Shown here piece after piece: positions 1 through 12,135 of a stretch of 64,000 nt of DNA (the stretch's first letter is position 1; the number at the start of each line of letters is the position of its first letter). A program made the position numbers and the translations under genes. The notes beneath the pieces are model-generated. The model was not told the DNA's origin and did no database searches. It saw nothing but the letters and a program-made list of their open reading frames with translations. This DNA is from Mactromeris polynyma (Eukaryota; Mollusca; Bivalvia; Venerida; Mactridae), in assembly GCA_032209605.1 (NCBI GenBank), contig JASFXZ010000001.1:29764619-29828618 (forward strand), given 5' to 3'.

Positions 1-345
1 ATCAATCGATTTCAATGGTTTGCATGCGTCGTAACTAAGGAAAAGAATACAAGATGCAACAAAAAATAATGTGTATTTTGAAGTATCTGCTTCTTAACTT
101 TAACATAAATAAAATGCAATAAAAAAACAATTACCCGAGTTACATGAACGCATTGCCTTTATGTCCAGAGAAATACCTTAGTGATACCTCATTTTCTATG
201 TTGGACACGTAGTGAGAATACGACTCTGGTCCAATATTACGCCTCGTAAATTAGAACATATTGTCCCGTAGATTAGACCCTTGTTTCAGTGTGGAGTATG
301 TAAAATTAACCTTATTAAAAGATGAGTATGATAAAGAAAAATACA
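1..345. repeat. 0.3-kb repeat, copy A (matches 25546-25860)
   Basis: Position 1 onward is clearly similar, in the same orientation, to 25546-25860. Shared blocks include cgatttcaa, attacccgagttac, attttctatgttgga, acgcctcgtaaattagaac and aaaagatgagtatgata. In copy B the repeat starts at the stop codon of a small open frame (25366-25551). It may therefore be a shared 3' UTR of two duplicated genes, with the coding part of this copy lying before the window. It could equally be a dispersed element. The similarity is seen directly; the 3' UTR reading is inference. Confidence 0.7.
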
Positions 346-1781
346 AACATGTATGGTCTTATAACAGCACCTCTTAGTATGTGATATATTTCTGATTGAG
401 GAATAGTTGTGGTGTATTTCACACTATCGTGGTTTGATGTAATTTAAATATTTCTGCACGAACCATTTTTTGAATTGTTATGGACTCACAAGGATTTGTA
501 TTAAGCATGTCTTCAAATATAATTTTAATCAATTCTGTATAGCTCTTGTCATCACTAGATTATATCAATGTGACATTCCTAACATTTATCAGCAATCTAT
601 AAATTATTCGTTCTTGAAAATATGATTACTGGTCAAAGAATTAAGGCTGTTGCATTAAAGGTTTCTGCAAAAAAAACGGGTTAACTAAATTCTATATGGC
701 TCTTTTAACAATAAGATTATTCCAATGGGCCATTCGTGAATTTCTCAGCCTTCACATCAATAACTTTTCTGTAAAAAAATATACTGGTCAAAGAATTGAG
801 GCGTCACCAGTATTTGGGGTGCCATTAACTTTAAAGATCTGCTTCAGGTATCTACTACAGAAATATGTGACTTGAAGATCACCAGACATTCGAATTATTA
901 ATATCACTAATTTACACTAAATATGTGAATTCTACATTTTCACTATCAAATTTTCGTATCAACACTATGACTTATTAGTATCTGTTATCGGTGATATATG
1001 TGTTATCAAACCATGCTCTGCGAATGTATGCTTGAGTTATCAATGTGATTTTAAGCACTAATCCTTTTATGCATCTAAAACAGCTTTGGCACAATAATGT
1101 TATTACAAGAGATTAAGCATTACGACATAGATACACACACACATCAGCAAATACAGACATCTAACACAGATACCTTAGGATGTGTGTGTTGAGAACAGCC
1201 ATTCCTATGTTTCTACACTCTCATATTTTGAAATAACCAAAAAATCAAAAAAAATCTAAGAAAATATTTCCTACCAACAACGAAACGCCATGATAATAAA
1301 TTGCATTCGATGTTACACCAAAAATACCACTGACGAAAAATGGCATTAACTGATTTATCGACAAGAGTACGAACATAAGCCACCTTTCTAGTCTCCAACA
1401 ATGACTAAATAAAATGCATAAAACGAATAATAGAATTTTGCTAACTAAGCTCAAGTTGTGTTTTTTATTAAGAAATCGCCCAATACAAAGTTCTATCAAA
1501 ATTGCTCATCCATCAGAGCTTAATAATCAGACATGATATGAGGTCATTACCTGTTGTATTTTTTTGTGTACGTATGTTTAGAATAAGAGCTTTCATTGTC
1601 CTATATTCGTGTTCTTTTCTCTAGAAGAATAAAATGATTACAAGTATTTAAAGAGCGATATGAGTCTATAAACCATGTATTTATTGTGTAATTAAAACGG
1701 TAAAACAAAATTGTGTCACCTGTTCCAAGAAGTCAATATACAACAATGATCTAAATTTGTTTTCCTTTTCACTATCAATAG
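346..1781. other. No gene recognised
   Basis: AT-rich sequence with only short open frames on the minus strand (1213-1499, 1716-1961). These have no recognisable motif and no convincing codon use. A short CA-rich run lies near 1133-1143. Nothing else is seen. Confidence 0.6.
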
Positions 1782-2996
1782 AAATAGAAGCAGTGGAAGA
1801 TTTAACCCACCAACAACCGATATCCTACTTCCAAAAAGAAAATATGTGAATATTGGACCAAAAAAACACAAACCTAAAACCAAACGGAAGAACCTCATTT
1901 CAGATGATTCCAATGAAAGTAAAGAAAACCACAATATAATTATTGGTCGTCGAAATGACACACCAATATCTCAGCATATATTATCGAAATACGAAAGAAA
2001 TTCAAAGCCAGATAAGTCAACAACAATCAATATCATACAAGAAGACACAGAGAAGAACAGTAACGTGGATGAGATGATCACGACCGCTGATGAGACTTGT
2101 GATAATAAGAACGAAATTGAGACCGACCATAGCATTTCAAAAAGAGATATGTCACTGTATATTAATACAAACAACATGTCTACTAGTAAAACTAATATAG
2201 GAGACAAGGTCAGAGATACTAACCCAAAACACCCCATAGGTAAACCAGGGACACCGATAGATATCGATTTTCAAACAGAAAATAAATCACTGTTGCTGTG
2301 CCTAGAGTGACTCAAAAGAAAATGTATGATAAGGAAATGGTGAGAAAGAGACAAAATAGGAAACGGAAACGCGGCACTAATAATACAAATGAGTATATAC
2401 CAGGTAAGGTGAATGAGAATGAAAACTCAATGTCGTCATATTCTGTATTAAAAGACAGATCCGATTCCGTCACAAGCAAGTGGCATTTAGACAGTTAACA
2501 ATCATTCGGCAGTAATGCCACACTGAACAGCATCGATATAGAAACGACTGTAACCTGCAAAGCAGACCGTTATTCATACATCCAACCCAGCTCCACACCA
2601 ATTAGTTTCAAAGCATAAACAATGGATGTTGACGGCGAGGAAGATAAAATAGACTTGGAAGATGATAATGATGACCCGAACAATACCACGTGGCTGGAAG
2701 ATGAAAACTATGAAAAAGATAAACAAATTGATGCTTTGCATGGAGTCAAACCATATGAAGTAGTTACAAGTACCGGTGAAAAAGACTCCGGTGTTATTAC
2801 AGAAATAGCAAGGGAACCAAGCTCAAGTGATATAGTAACAAAGAAGAAGCTTTTGTACTCGCGTTTCTCACGCCGACCACAGTCAGAAACGTTGTTGAGA
2901 GGCTTGGGTAAGCCACCGTTACCACCTGGAGCAATGAAAAAAACCCGACCAGTTTCAGATACTGGACAAAGGACATCAAACGGCTTTTTATAGATA
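1782..2996 (+). pseudogene. Decayed terminal coding exon of an unknown charged protein
   Basis: A good 3' splice site (tttccttttcactatcaatag) ends at 1781, and an open frame follows to a stop at 2308-2310. It codes a lysine-, asparagine- and acid-rich hydrophilic protein. From about 2286 a second frame continues in the same style to a TAA at 2496-2498. The same frame then reads on without a break in character past a second TAA near 2616 and ends with the acidic stretch MDVDGEEDKIDLEDD and a proline-rich tail (KPPLPPG) at a stop near 2993. One frameshift and two in-frame stops split an otherwise protein-like 1.2 kb. No domain is recognised. The best reading is a degenerate last exon. Less likely are spliced exons with short introns, or assembly errors in a live gene. 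Confidence 0.45.
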
Positions 2997-3258
2997 TTTT
3001 ACAACTGATTTAGATATACATTGAATCAGAATATGCCAGATTATTAGCAAATATATTCTTGTACATTTATCGGATGAACACAGAAATTTGTCTATTTTGT
3101 ATAATAATGTTTTCACAATGATGCGTGCATTAGATGTTCGTGTCACTATGCTATGCGCATACATTTTTATTAAAGAATAGACTCAGAAACATACTCTTTA
3201 CATCTGTTCGGATGTTCGTGCAATGGACTGATAAAACAAATAGCATTTTATTGATGCT
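2997..3258. other. No feature recognised
   Basis: Short AT-rich spacer between the decayed exon and the SINE. The frame that begins at 3134 runs into the SINE and is a by-product of it. Confidence 0.5.
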
Positions 3259-3505
3259 TTTGTTTGTTTGTTTGATCGGGTTTAACGCCGTTTTCGACAA
3301 TTTTACAGTCATATACAGCGGCCAGGTGACCTTACCAGTTTTCCTGGAATTAATTATCCACCAAAACAAACTTGCTTTTCCGCAAGCAGATGACACCTTC
3401 TCCGTTGTGTTTGCCAATATCATAGAACACATCTTGCGCAATCCGGGAATCTAACCTGGATCTGCCGGACGACAATCCACCAAGTGAGGTAGCCGGGCGG
3501 GCTTA
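3259..3505 (-). mobile_element. tRNA-derived SINE, full length, minus strand
   Basis: Read on the minus strand, it begins with a tRNA-like head: an A-box-like ggctacctcacttgg and a B-box-like ggttagattcc. A body of about 130 bp follows, then a tail with cggcgttaaacccgat and (caaa)n. The tail matches that of the SINE at 59038-59288, although the two heads differ. A shared 3' tail is the usual mark of SINEs copied by the same LINE machinery. The tail resembles the V-type SINE tails known from molluscs (from memory). About 247 bp, complete by eye. Confidence 0.75.
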
Positions 3506-4214
3506 CTTTATTTATATAAATCATAGACATGATGTAAACATCAATACGGCATGAACCTACTCATTATTGTTGGTTATAAATTTATTTATCTGCTAGCACA
3601 GAAAATAGAGCATGCAAAACATATTATTTAATTCTTCGATTCACAACTATAATTGAACAATAAAACAATGATAGACATAACATTAATGGTAATGTCTGAA
3701 GTAAACGAGTAAATGTCATTGAGAGAATATGAGCGTACACAAAATACTAATTTATATCATGTCCGTTTCTGTGTAGTTAATATAATCTATTACTGCACAT
3801 ATACACTACATACTGTAAAACTCGCATATAAAGAACATCTGGATAAAAATAACACATTTTAAATCCCTAAATATTGCATTGAAACTACTATGAATATAGC
3901 AAATAACTGATATAAAGACTTTCAAGGTCAAACATGTGTGTACCTTATTAAATAACCTTTACTGTACATTCAACGGAACGTAAACAAAAGAGTTAAATTA
4001 CTAGCTTCCTAAAAAATGTCAAACATTCTCAATGAAGTAAAACACATCTCAGCATTCTTGTCGAATTCATTATTTTTGTCAATGAAGACTTAGTAACGAC
4101 ATACTAACGGCGCGTATTTGTCGAGAGTACTACTCTCCTTTCGAACGATATTGTTATCTTTATATATGTAAAACAATTTTACAAAAGTTCAAGTTAGCAG
4201 TTATTTGTTGAATC
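3506..4214. other. 3' flank of the TLR gene; no other feature seen
   Basis: AT-rich DNA downstream of the minus-strand TLR stop. It probably includes the TLR 3' UTR, but no clear AATAAA was found close to the stop. Confidence 0.5.
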
Positions 4215-7200
4215 TTATTCAATTTCCATAACAACATTGTCCACACCAACTGCTTCTTCAGGTTCTGTAAGGAGAATTGGCATGCGCGAGTCTTTTTTCT
4301 CTTTCAGTCGCGGTAAACCGTTAATCAATTTTTTCTCAAACCACCGATCATTTATGTTTAAACAAATATAATTCTTTACGTAATATCTCATTTCCTCATC
4401 CTCAATATCATTATCAACAGTTTCTTTAACAAGAACTATCAGATGGTTCGATTTTTCTCGTAAAGATTTCTCATACGCTGTTCGAAAGGCAAATAACGAC
4501 CATTCATCACAAATATGCGCCTTTGACATCACAAACAAAGTTCTATCACTACCATTTATTGCGTTTAAAATATTTTCTTCTTTTGAAGCACCGGGAACAA
4601 AATCTCTGTCTGAAATACAATACGTATAACTCATCGAGTCAAGCAGAGGAACCAGCTGAGACATCACGTATTCAAAATCGTCATCGTGGTATGAAATATA
4701 AACGTGCGACCCTTTTACGGGAGCAAACGCATCATACATGTCCGCGCTACCTGCAGAACATTCTGGTAATTCACCGCTAACAGATGTTAATGAACTTTTA
4801 AAACATTTAGAAATGTACTCGCTATTTCTCCGTATAGGCTTAAAACGAACGCTACCACTGTGTAACTGATTGGGTGTTTGTGGCATGTAATATACAATCT
4901 TATTTCCAAAAAGCTTCTCGGATGAATTAACATAACGTCCCCGTTTTATCAGTCTTTCCATGTCTTTATCGCCAACTTCATTTGCATTTATTTCGTGAGC
5001 AACAACAATTGCGTAATGTGATTTTGTGTCTTTTATCTTCTCTTGAGCAATTCTCCAAGCTATTTTAAAACTATCAGCAGTTTTATTCCAGTCCGGGGAT
5101 ACACAAAATATCATTCGTTTACTATGCCGCACGGTTCTTGTTAGATTTTCCTGGAATGAATACCCAATCACAAAATCCCTAGCCATGTCACACACTACGA
5201 ATAAGTAGCTTTCACTCTCAAGTAATGAAACAATTCGTTCCATGACCCAATCTGTCTGTTTGCCTGAATGCACTATGACACAATCTATTTTCTCATCGAG
5301 ATTTTCAGAGTCTTTGTCGAACGGATGAATTCCAAAATATACGAACAACAACACTTTACACTCTAGACGATACGCGTATATTAGAACTGCACAAATTGCT
5401 ACAATGACAACTACAGATGAGGTCACGATCGACGGCATTACCACGTACCGCAGTTCATTAAAAGGCGTGTCGCACGTGAACTTATCATCCGGAGTCAAAG
5501 TTACAGTCATGCCATCCTCATTCTCCACTTTACACGTAACCTTTTCCCATTCAGTTATAATAGATTGATGGGACATAAGCCACTTTTTCATCCATAATGA
5601 ATGACAGTCACAAGTGAAAGGATTTGGCCAGATTTCAGCTTTCTTTAGCGGTAGTGCTTCAAATGATTTTGGTAAATACGCCAAAACGTTGGACTGTAAT
5701 CTCACTTCTTTCAGATTAATCATCTTCTGGATCAACTCCGCATCGATTCGTTCTAGTCTGTTTGAACTTAAATCAACACTAACAATGTTTTCAGGTAAAC
5801 CAATATTAGTGAATGACATTATATTATTTCCACTATACCACAATTCAAGTTTTCCTTCCGGCAGAATATTATGGATGTGGCTGAGATTTTTATCTCTACA
5901 ATCTACGATCGTATTACTTACAAAAGATCTCTCGTAACATTCACATTCACTTGGGCAATTATTTACGGTCACTTTGCAATACGTTTCGACTGGCTTGATA
6001 CTTAGGAATTTCCTGTTCATCAATTCCGTCGGTGCCTGACAGACCCAGTTCTTGTAAAAATATTCATTTCGGGAAAGAGTTCCATTGTCAGCGTTGGCGT
6101 TCACAAACCGAATAAAATTGTTATTACGGCAATCGCACTTTATTGGATTACCAGGTAATACAAATTCAAAATGCAATAGCAATATAAGGAGAAGTATTCG
6201 CAGGTTTGCTGGTAATTCTTTGACATCAACAAGTTCTAAATTAGTGATGTTACAGTCACTGAGATCAATTTTTCGGAGAGTGTCAGGTGTTTGAAGAAGG
6301 TCCGACACATCAGTATCACTTGCAGAATCAATAACACTATGTGCAATGCTTAAATAATCCGCATCTTCCAAAAATTTAGTTAAATTGTTTATTGTTATAT
6401 TAGTCCCATGGAAGTTGGCAACTTGTAGTCCTCGAATCTGGAATGGGAAATGCGGAAGTGTTGTGAGGGGATTGTACTGAAAATGAAGCTCCTTTAGGTT
6501 TATAGATTGAAGAGGGAAAGCACTAGGGTTCATATAAAGAATGCGATTGTGTTCAAGGCGTAGGTGTTCAAGGTTTATCAGTCGCACCAATATCCGATCT
6601 GGTAGTGATTCTATAGAATTGTTTGCTAAATCTAACTTCCGTAATGCCGTTAGGTCATCGAATATATTGAGCGGCAAATATGTTAATTTGTTACCACTGA
6701 GATCCAGTTTACGCAACTCGTCCAGGTTCATGAATGCCCCTTGTGGTAGACGTAACAACTTGTTATTGCTTAGATCAAGATTTTGAAGTCCTTGCACATT
6801 AGCGAACGTGTCTTTATTAAATGTTTCCAATCCATTGTTGGTGAGACTGATCTTATGCAATATACCATGAAACGTATAATTACTAAGATCTTTAATTTTG
6901 TTGCCCGCAAGATTAAAATAACGTCTGAATAAATGAGATGGAATCACTACGTATTCCGATCTGCTGTAGTGACTCTCCATAATTTGACTACGTGACAGAT
7001 TTCTCGGTAGCTTGACGAATGAGTCTGTCCAAGGGAAAAAACTTGGCGGTATCTGCATGTTTGAATTCGGTAATTCCAAGGATTGCAAGTTTGGCAACAT
7101 CTTTTTAATGTCATTCCAATTAATGTCAAAGGTAATATTCTCTAGATGAATTTCGGCTAATTCTGTGTATATAACATTTTTATTTACCATATTGCTGAGT

Positions 7201-8419
7201 TTGTGTTCATGGTTTCGAAGACCTAGCCAAGTGAATGTAACAAGGTTTTGAAAAGCATCTTCAAGTGGAATATCTCCCGTTTGGTCTATATCAATCATAG
7301 CAACGAATACTCTTGTGTCAGCGATATTCATCAGCGTATTAAGGCTACTGATGTCAAAGGTACAATTAGCTAATTCCACATGGAATATTGCTTCATCATA
7401 TCGAGTGGCATTGTATTCACTGAAGTGGACAGTTTGGCGTTGTTGACAATGCAGTAAAACATCATAAAACGCTGGCACGGAGAGAGACATATTAGCCACC
7501 ATGTCTGTAGTATTAATTTGACATTCGTTGTCATCTGTTCCAGAGATGGAGGTCATGCTGCAAGAAAATTTGAAACTTTTATCATCTATTATATACTCAA
7601 TACAAATACAACGCATCGGTTTAAATATTAATGCACATCTAAGTATGGCTGGAATATGCGTCTTTTTTATCAAGCTCGATACTCATAGCGCTAATGTCAG
7701 CTTTAAAAGCCGTGTTATAAGTTATTTTTTCATTTGATATTAATAAGTATCTCATCTTGATATAAATCATGAAAGGAAATTCAACTGTGTTAAGTATATG
7801 TTTAGTAGGGCTATGAAATTAGGCTCAGTAACTGCAATATTAAATTTCCTGTTATGTCTCTAAATTTAATTGTATTCAGTGTATCATTTATTTAAAGTAA
7901 ATGTTATTTCCAGTAGCTACTTTATCAGAACACAAAAACAGGAACAGAAATTATATTCAGTTTTTAAAATCACGTTAATTATTCCACCTTCAAATGAAGA
8001 ATTATGATTACAAGATTCCCAGGGGAATCGTAATCAACTATTTAGATTAATTGATAAAGCCTCCTTCATGAAGAGAAATACATTTATTTACAGATTTAAA
8101 TAATGGTTCTGAACAAACGATTGTGCTGCGAATTATGTATGTTAATAGTACGTTAATAGCCGAATTATCGATTTAGAGGTAAATTTTGGTTTATTAAGTT
8201 TAGGTACAGTGCACTATTTTGTCCTTGAAACATTATTAAGAATTTAAATTAATACTTCGTTACTTACTACTGAATGGTCTGTAGCGGCTCTCCGTTCATA
8301 TTGAAATAGGCAATTGTGTTCCTAGATATGGACTTTGTCTGGCAAGGTTTCAAAACGGTAGCTGAATTTAAGACGGCAACACCTAGCACCAGGAAGACAG
8401 TACCGAGCACCCACCTTCT
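4215..8419 (-). CDS. Toll-like receptor with two tandem TIR domains
   Basis: Single-pass innate immune receptor. The large exon (7557-4215) codes 1113 residues. It holds extracellular leucine-rich repeats (clearest at about 6950-6450), a cysteine-rich LRRCT (CDCRNN), an LRRNT (CPSECECYE), a second LRRCT (FTCDCHSLW) and a membrane helix at about 5445-5368. Two TIR domains follow. TIR1 (about 5290-4930) has weak boxes (IDCVIVHSG; RDFVIG). TIR2 (about 4740-4340) is canonical (VYISYHDDD; RDFVPG). Two cysteine clusters place it with Toll-type 'mccTLR' receptors. The first in-frame ATG of this exon (7616) gives no signal peptide. Instead a 3' splice site (ttttcttgcag) lies at 7558, and joining it to the exon at 8419-8268 restores one in frame. 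Tandem-TIR TLRs have been reported in bivalves (from memory). No frameshifts are seen, so it is probably functional. Confidence 0.9.
8268..8419 (-). CDS. TLR signal-peptide exon
   Basis: On the minus strand a 3' splice site (cttttgttttcag) precedes 8419 and a consensus donor (gtaagt) follows 8268. The exon codes 50 residues: the strongly hydrophobic WVLGTVFLVLGVAVLNSA, then a mature start with one Cys. It ends with TA, which joins the C at 7557 to make a Tyr codon and runs straight into the receptor frame. The intron is 710 bp. The sequence cagag at the acceptor allows two splice points, 8419 or 8417. No ATG lies in this exon, so a further 5' exon is needed. Confidence 0.75.
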
Positions 8420-8832
8420 CTGAAAACAAAAGTTAAAACAGTTATTTTAATTGTTTGATCTTCCAAATTGGCATGTAGAAGTTTATTTCAATACCAAGAA
8501 ACAGTTCGCTCTTCATAGGCATACTTTTAACTTTGTCAATATCCACAACCACGAAATACAACATGTAACAAATAAGTTTATTGCAATGTGTGAGGGTTGA
8601 GAGATCCTTTATAAACACATATTAGATCAAAGAAAGCACCATAGCAACAACACGTGCGTGTTTACTAGTAATATAATTAAGCAGGCTTCTGTGACGTATA
8701 GAGAAACTTGATATTCGATCAACATTCAGTAAAAAAGGAAGCACCAATGAGAACTGGACAGAACAGAACAGAGAACAGAAATTTGTATTTATGAACTGAC
8801 TTACTCCGTTACGTGGTATAGAAAATGCTTAC

Positions 8833-8858
8833 ACTTTCAAATAAAACGTATTATTCAT
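8833..8858 (-). CDS. Possible TLR start exon (tentative)
   Basis: Eight codons from an ATG at 8858 (MNNTFYLK) plus GT, followed by a donor-like gtaagc. If joined to the alternative acceptor at 8417, the frame continues as KVRWVLGTVF, a complete signal peptide; the whole coding sequence would be 3519 nt (1172 aa). This is inference from phase and motif only. Another donor, gtaagt near 8802, could instead belong to an untranslated exon. Confidence 0.3.
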
Positions 8859-10203
8859 TTGTAAACAAACGCCACAAGGATTTCGTAAGAATCAATATAA
8901 AGCCATTTAATAAACTGAACATGTGAATTTATTTTGTTTTTATTTTCATAAACAGTAAAAAAGATATAAGGTATTTTTGAATTTCTTTTTGCACCGAGTA
9001 AACTTAATAATACTTCAAAATCCTGCTTAAACCGGATAACAAATGAAAACATTCCGAAATATGACAACCATGTTTGATAAGTATATGTTGGTAAACATTG
9101 TTTGAAAGAATGTCTGATTGAGATTTTACATAACGCATCAAATCTCAATCAGTTATTGGCGCCGCTCGTGAGAGTAGTGGCTCCAGATTACGGTTATGGC
9201 AGACAGATTTTCAACGTAAATAATAGGTTATTTCAGTTCGTGACAAATTATCGAATATTTAAGTATTATATTATAAGTTTCACAATAAGTGTGGTATTGA
9301 TGTAAGTTTTAACAAAGAGTCAAGTCACACTTACGATCATGCAAAAGCCATAATATTGAAAGTCAAATATATTAGATAAGCAAAGATAATATTGTCAACG
9401 TATGACACTTAAACAGAATTTTTTATGTGTGTTTTACCATTCTAAAAGTTTATAAACGTAATAACTGCAATAAACATTCTTAAGGCGATATATGCCCTAG
9501 AAAATAGCCATATTTGCTTTTTAACAATATTTTTGAAACTACATATTATAGCACAGTGACGTGTGCACTGTTTTATCGTTATATAGTCATTATACAGAAA
9601 TTTGGTACTGTCAAAATGTAATTTGTTGTCCGTTAATTCAGGCTAATTGCACAATGCCTAATTTTGAAAAAGAAACACATTGATACATGAACAAATATAC
9701 CTAATGCTATCAACTTTTTATAAAAAAAACCCCATAAAGTTAAGATTCTATTCCAAAAAACAACATCAGAAACAAGAGGTATGCACGAAAATCTTATTTA
9801 TCGATATCAATTTGAAAAACAACTTGATAGCATGATCTAGTATACTTTTTCTCCATTCCAAAAAAATACTTTTGATTTTAAAAAATACTTGACAAAATTT
9901 TGTCAGTATTTACAGGAATGTAAAACATCAATGAAGTAATTCTACATGTACAAATTTACCATATTTTTTGTATACAGTTAATCACTGTCAGTGTGTATTG
10001 ATAAACTTGTCATAACATATGTCAAGGACATCGCCTTTAAAGTAGCGTTCGAGGACCGGAGACCGGCCGAGACCGACTTTCAGTAAGTCCGGTTCTAAGC
10101 CAAATGAATCATTTGTTACGCTTTGAAGGCTTTGCATAAATGGTTTCCTTGTTATCATAAGTACTTTTATGCATAAAAAGAATAACAATAGTAATATTGT
10201 TGA
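8859..10203. other. No gene recognised
   Basis: AT-rich intergenic DNA upstream of the TLR gene. Its promoter probably lies at the 8.9-kb end, but no clear TATA box or initiator could be assigned. Short open frames here (8855-9305, 9988-10312) have no recognisable motif. Confidence 0.5.
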
Positions 10204-10420
10204 CTTGTTTCAAGAAAGAGAATAAGTTGCTACAGGGTAAACGCCACATACGGAAGACAGTGCCTCCCACACAGACCTCCGGGTTAACAACCATCCATAA
10301 AACAAAAGGCACTTGAGGAGGCTAAAGGGAACAGAGGCGCAAGAAATAGCCTGGTAGACCATAACGAAAAGCAAGGAAAATCAAAGCGGACAAACATTAA
10401 AGGGGGAGACGAAAAATATT
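10204..10420 (+). repeat. Dispersed repeat family D1, copy 1
   Basis: Shares ordered blocks with 15440-15730, 57779-57975 and, inverted, 61345-61505: aagttgctacaggg, gacagtgcctcccacacag, a ccgggtt/ccgggaa block, aaaac(a)aaaggcac, gaggagg and a final ggggga. About 220 bp, no coding capacity. It may be a SINE or MITE, but no tRNA head or terminal inverted repeat was recognised. Confidence 0.65.
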
Positions 10421-10867
10421 ACTAAAATTATTTAGCATTAAATTAATGAAAAAGGTGACATATTTATTCACAAAAGTCTCGAGTCCGCCTATTTACTAAA
10501 AGTTTAATATCACTCATCTGGTTTTGATAAATTTAAGTTCTTGTTTTTCAACTCAGATATGATACGATCCTGTGACAAAAACTGATTTGTTACTTATACT
10601 TATTTTAGTTCAATACCCAAAAACCTCAACAGTCTTCTTTCTTAAACAAACGCGCAAGTGTGTCGGATACTGTCATACTAATGGAAAATTATTATATTAA
10701 CTGCTTAGTGCTTCCTAAATGGGTCCCATCTTTTTTGTAATCAAAAGACCACAATAAGAACATTGTGTTATCCTTTATGTATTACAATGTACCTGTAGTT
10801 GATATGGTTCAATATTCTTATTTTGTACGGAAATAAACAATAATAAGAATAAAATTATTTTAAATCA

Positions 10868-10940
10868 CAATAGATAGTTCCCACATTTACGATATTTACC
10901 TCCCTTGTTCTGACTTGTCGGCCATATTGATATGCAAATT
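10868..10940 (+). repeat. Dispersed repeat, matches 52578-52650
   Basis: Carries gatagttcccacattta, tatttacc, ttgttctga and gtcggccatattgatat, also found at 52578-52650. In that copy the tatttacc block has grown into a run of C. Short non-coding dispersed element. Confidence 0.65.
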
Positions 10941-11189
10941 TCCTAAAAGTTTATAGGGAATATAATGTAAAACGATGATAAAGTAATCAGATATAAAAAA
11001 TACTTATTCATTATGTTCATGTGGGCAGTTGGCTCAGAAAGTGGAAGAAAAAGTTGTTGTATGGGCTTATCAGTTTTTCCTATCAAAAAAGAGTTCAAGT
11101 TAAAACTCTTGTTTCCAATGTGGTCCGTAAGATGTAGTATTATTTGACATAGGACGAATTTTAAGCAATACATGTATATTAAGTTATCA

Positions 11190-12135
11190 CAAATAAAGTT
11201 TGTATGCAAAAAACTCAACTATAAAATTTCGCTTCTAAAGAATATAATATTTTACCTCACAGAGGAGATGAAACGTATGCTTTACAATGCGTATATACTT
11301 CCAATACTTGACTTTTGTTGTCATATTTGGGGCAAAGACAATAATCGTCACAAAAATAAAGTTAATGCTTTGCAAAGAAGAGTTGCAAAAATTGTTCTTA
11401 AAACACCCAAGCGACCGCCATCCAATTGATTATTACGAGAACTTCAGTGGTTAACTTTTACAGACAGATGTAAATACCACTGTGGCGCTCTTGTATATAA
11501 AACGCGAAATGGTATGGCCCCTTGTTACCTGACTGAGTTACTTGTTTTTGCAAATAATGGACACTATTCATTTCGATTGGCTTCAAAACATGACTTATGT
11601 ATAAAGAAAACACCACGCACTAATTATTTTAAAGATTCAATTTCTTATTACAGTATGAAGGTATGGAATGACATTCCAGATGCCATAAGAAATGCGGAAA
11701 GGTTAGTATCCTTCAAACACGAATATAAAAGTCACCTTTTAAATACTGCATCGCAGTGATTACGTTTCATTTTATTAATTGTGGCATAATATATAAATAT
11801 ATATATTATCACGGACATATAAACCGTTTATATGTCCGTGATATTATGTTCACATCAATGTGTATGATATAATTGATCGAATGTCTGTCGGTAAGTAAAT
11901 TAACTGAATTAAATTGTTATATTGAATTAAATTGTTATATTGAAATACAATGTGAAAATCTTATTTATATACATGTGATTATATTGTGCAAATGTTAAAT
12001 TTTAATAATTATTATGTTTTGTTTACAGAAGGCCACATTGAAAATATGATGTTTTTAGAGTTTTATATTTATATCATAATGTGTAACAACCTTCTTAAAA
12101 TAAAGATGTTATTATTATTATTATTATTATTACAG
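11190..12135 (+). mobile_element. 5'-truncated non-LTR retrotransposon (reverse transcriptase C-terminus and 3' UTR)
   Basis: Two open stretches (to 11429 and 11514-11759), broken by a stop near 11427, code the C-terminal end of a LINE ORF2. The markers are LYNAYILPILDFCCHIWG, LQRRVAKIVLKTPK, LLRELQWLTFTDRCKYH and MKVWNDIPDAIRNAERL. This post-RT region is typical of CR1/L2-like elements. A non-coding 3' UTR follows. The element ends in aataaagatg and a (tta)n run, a usual 3' terminus for this group. Dead copy; the clade is inferred from motif style only. Confidence 0.85.
11807..11843. repeat. Perfect 18-bp inverted repeat, 1-nt spacer
   Basis: The left arm 11807-11824 (tatcacggacatataaac) is exactly complementary to 11826-11843 around a single C. 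It lies in the 3' UTR of the LINE fragment, about 50 bp after its stop, and would form a strong hairpin in RNA. Confidence 0.85.

Noticed and set aside
3134..3454. A 106-residue secreted protein
   Set aside because: The frame lies in and around the minus-strand SINE.
7614..7673. TLR start in the large exon (near 7673 or ATG at 7616)
   Set aside because: Codon 7673 is TTG, and the ATG at 7616 gives no signal peptide. A good acceptor at 7558 and a matching upstream exon explain the N-terminus better.
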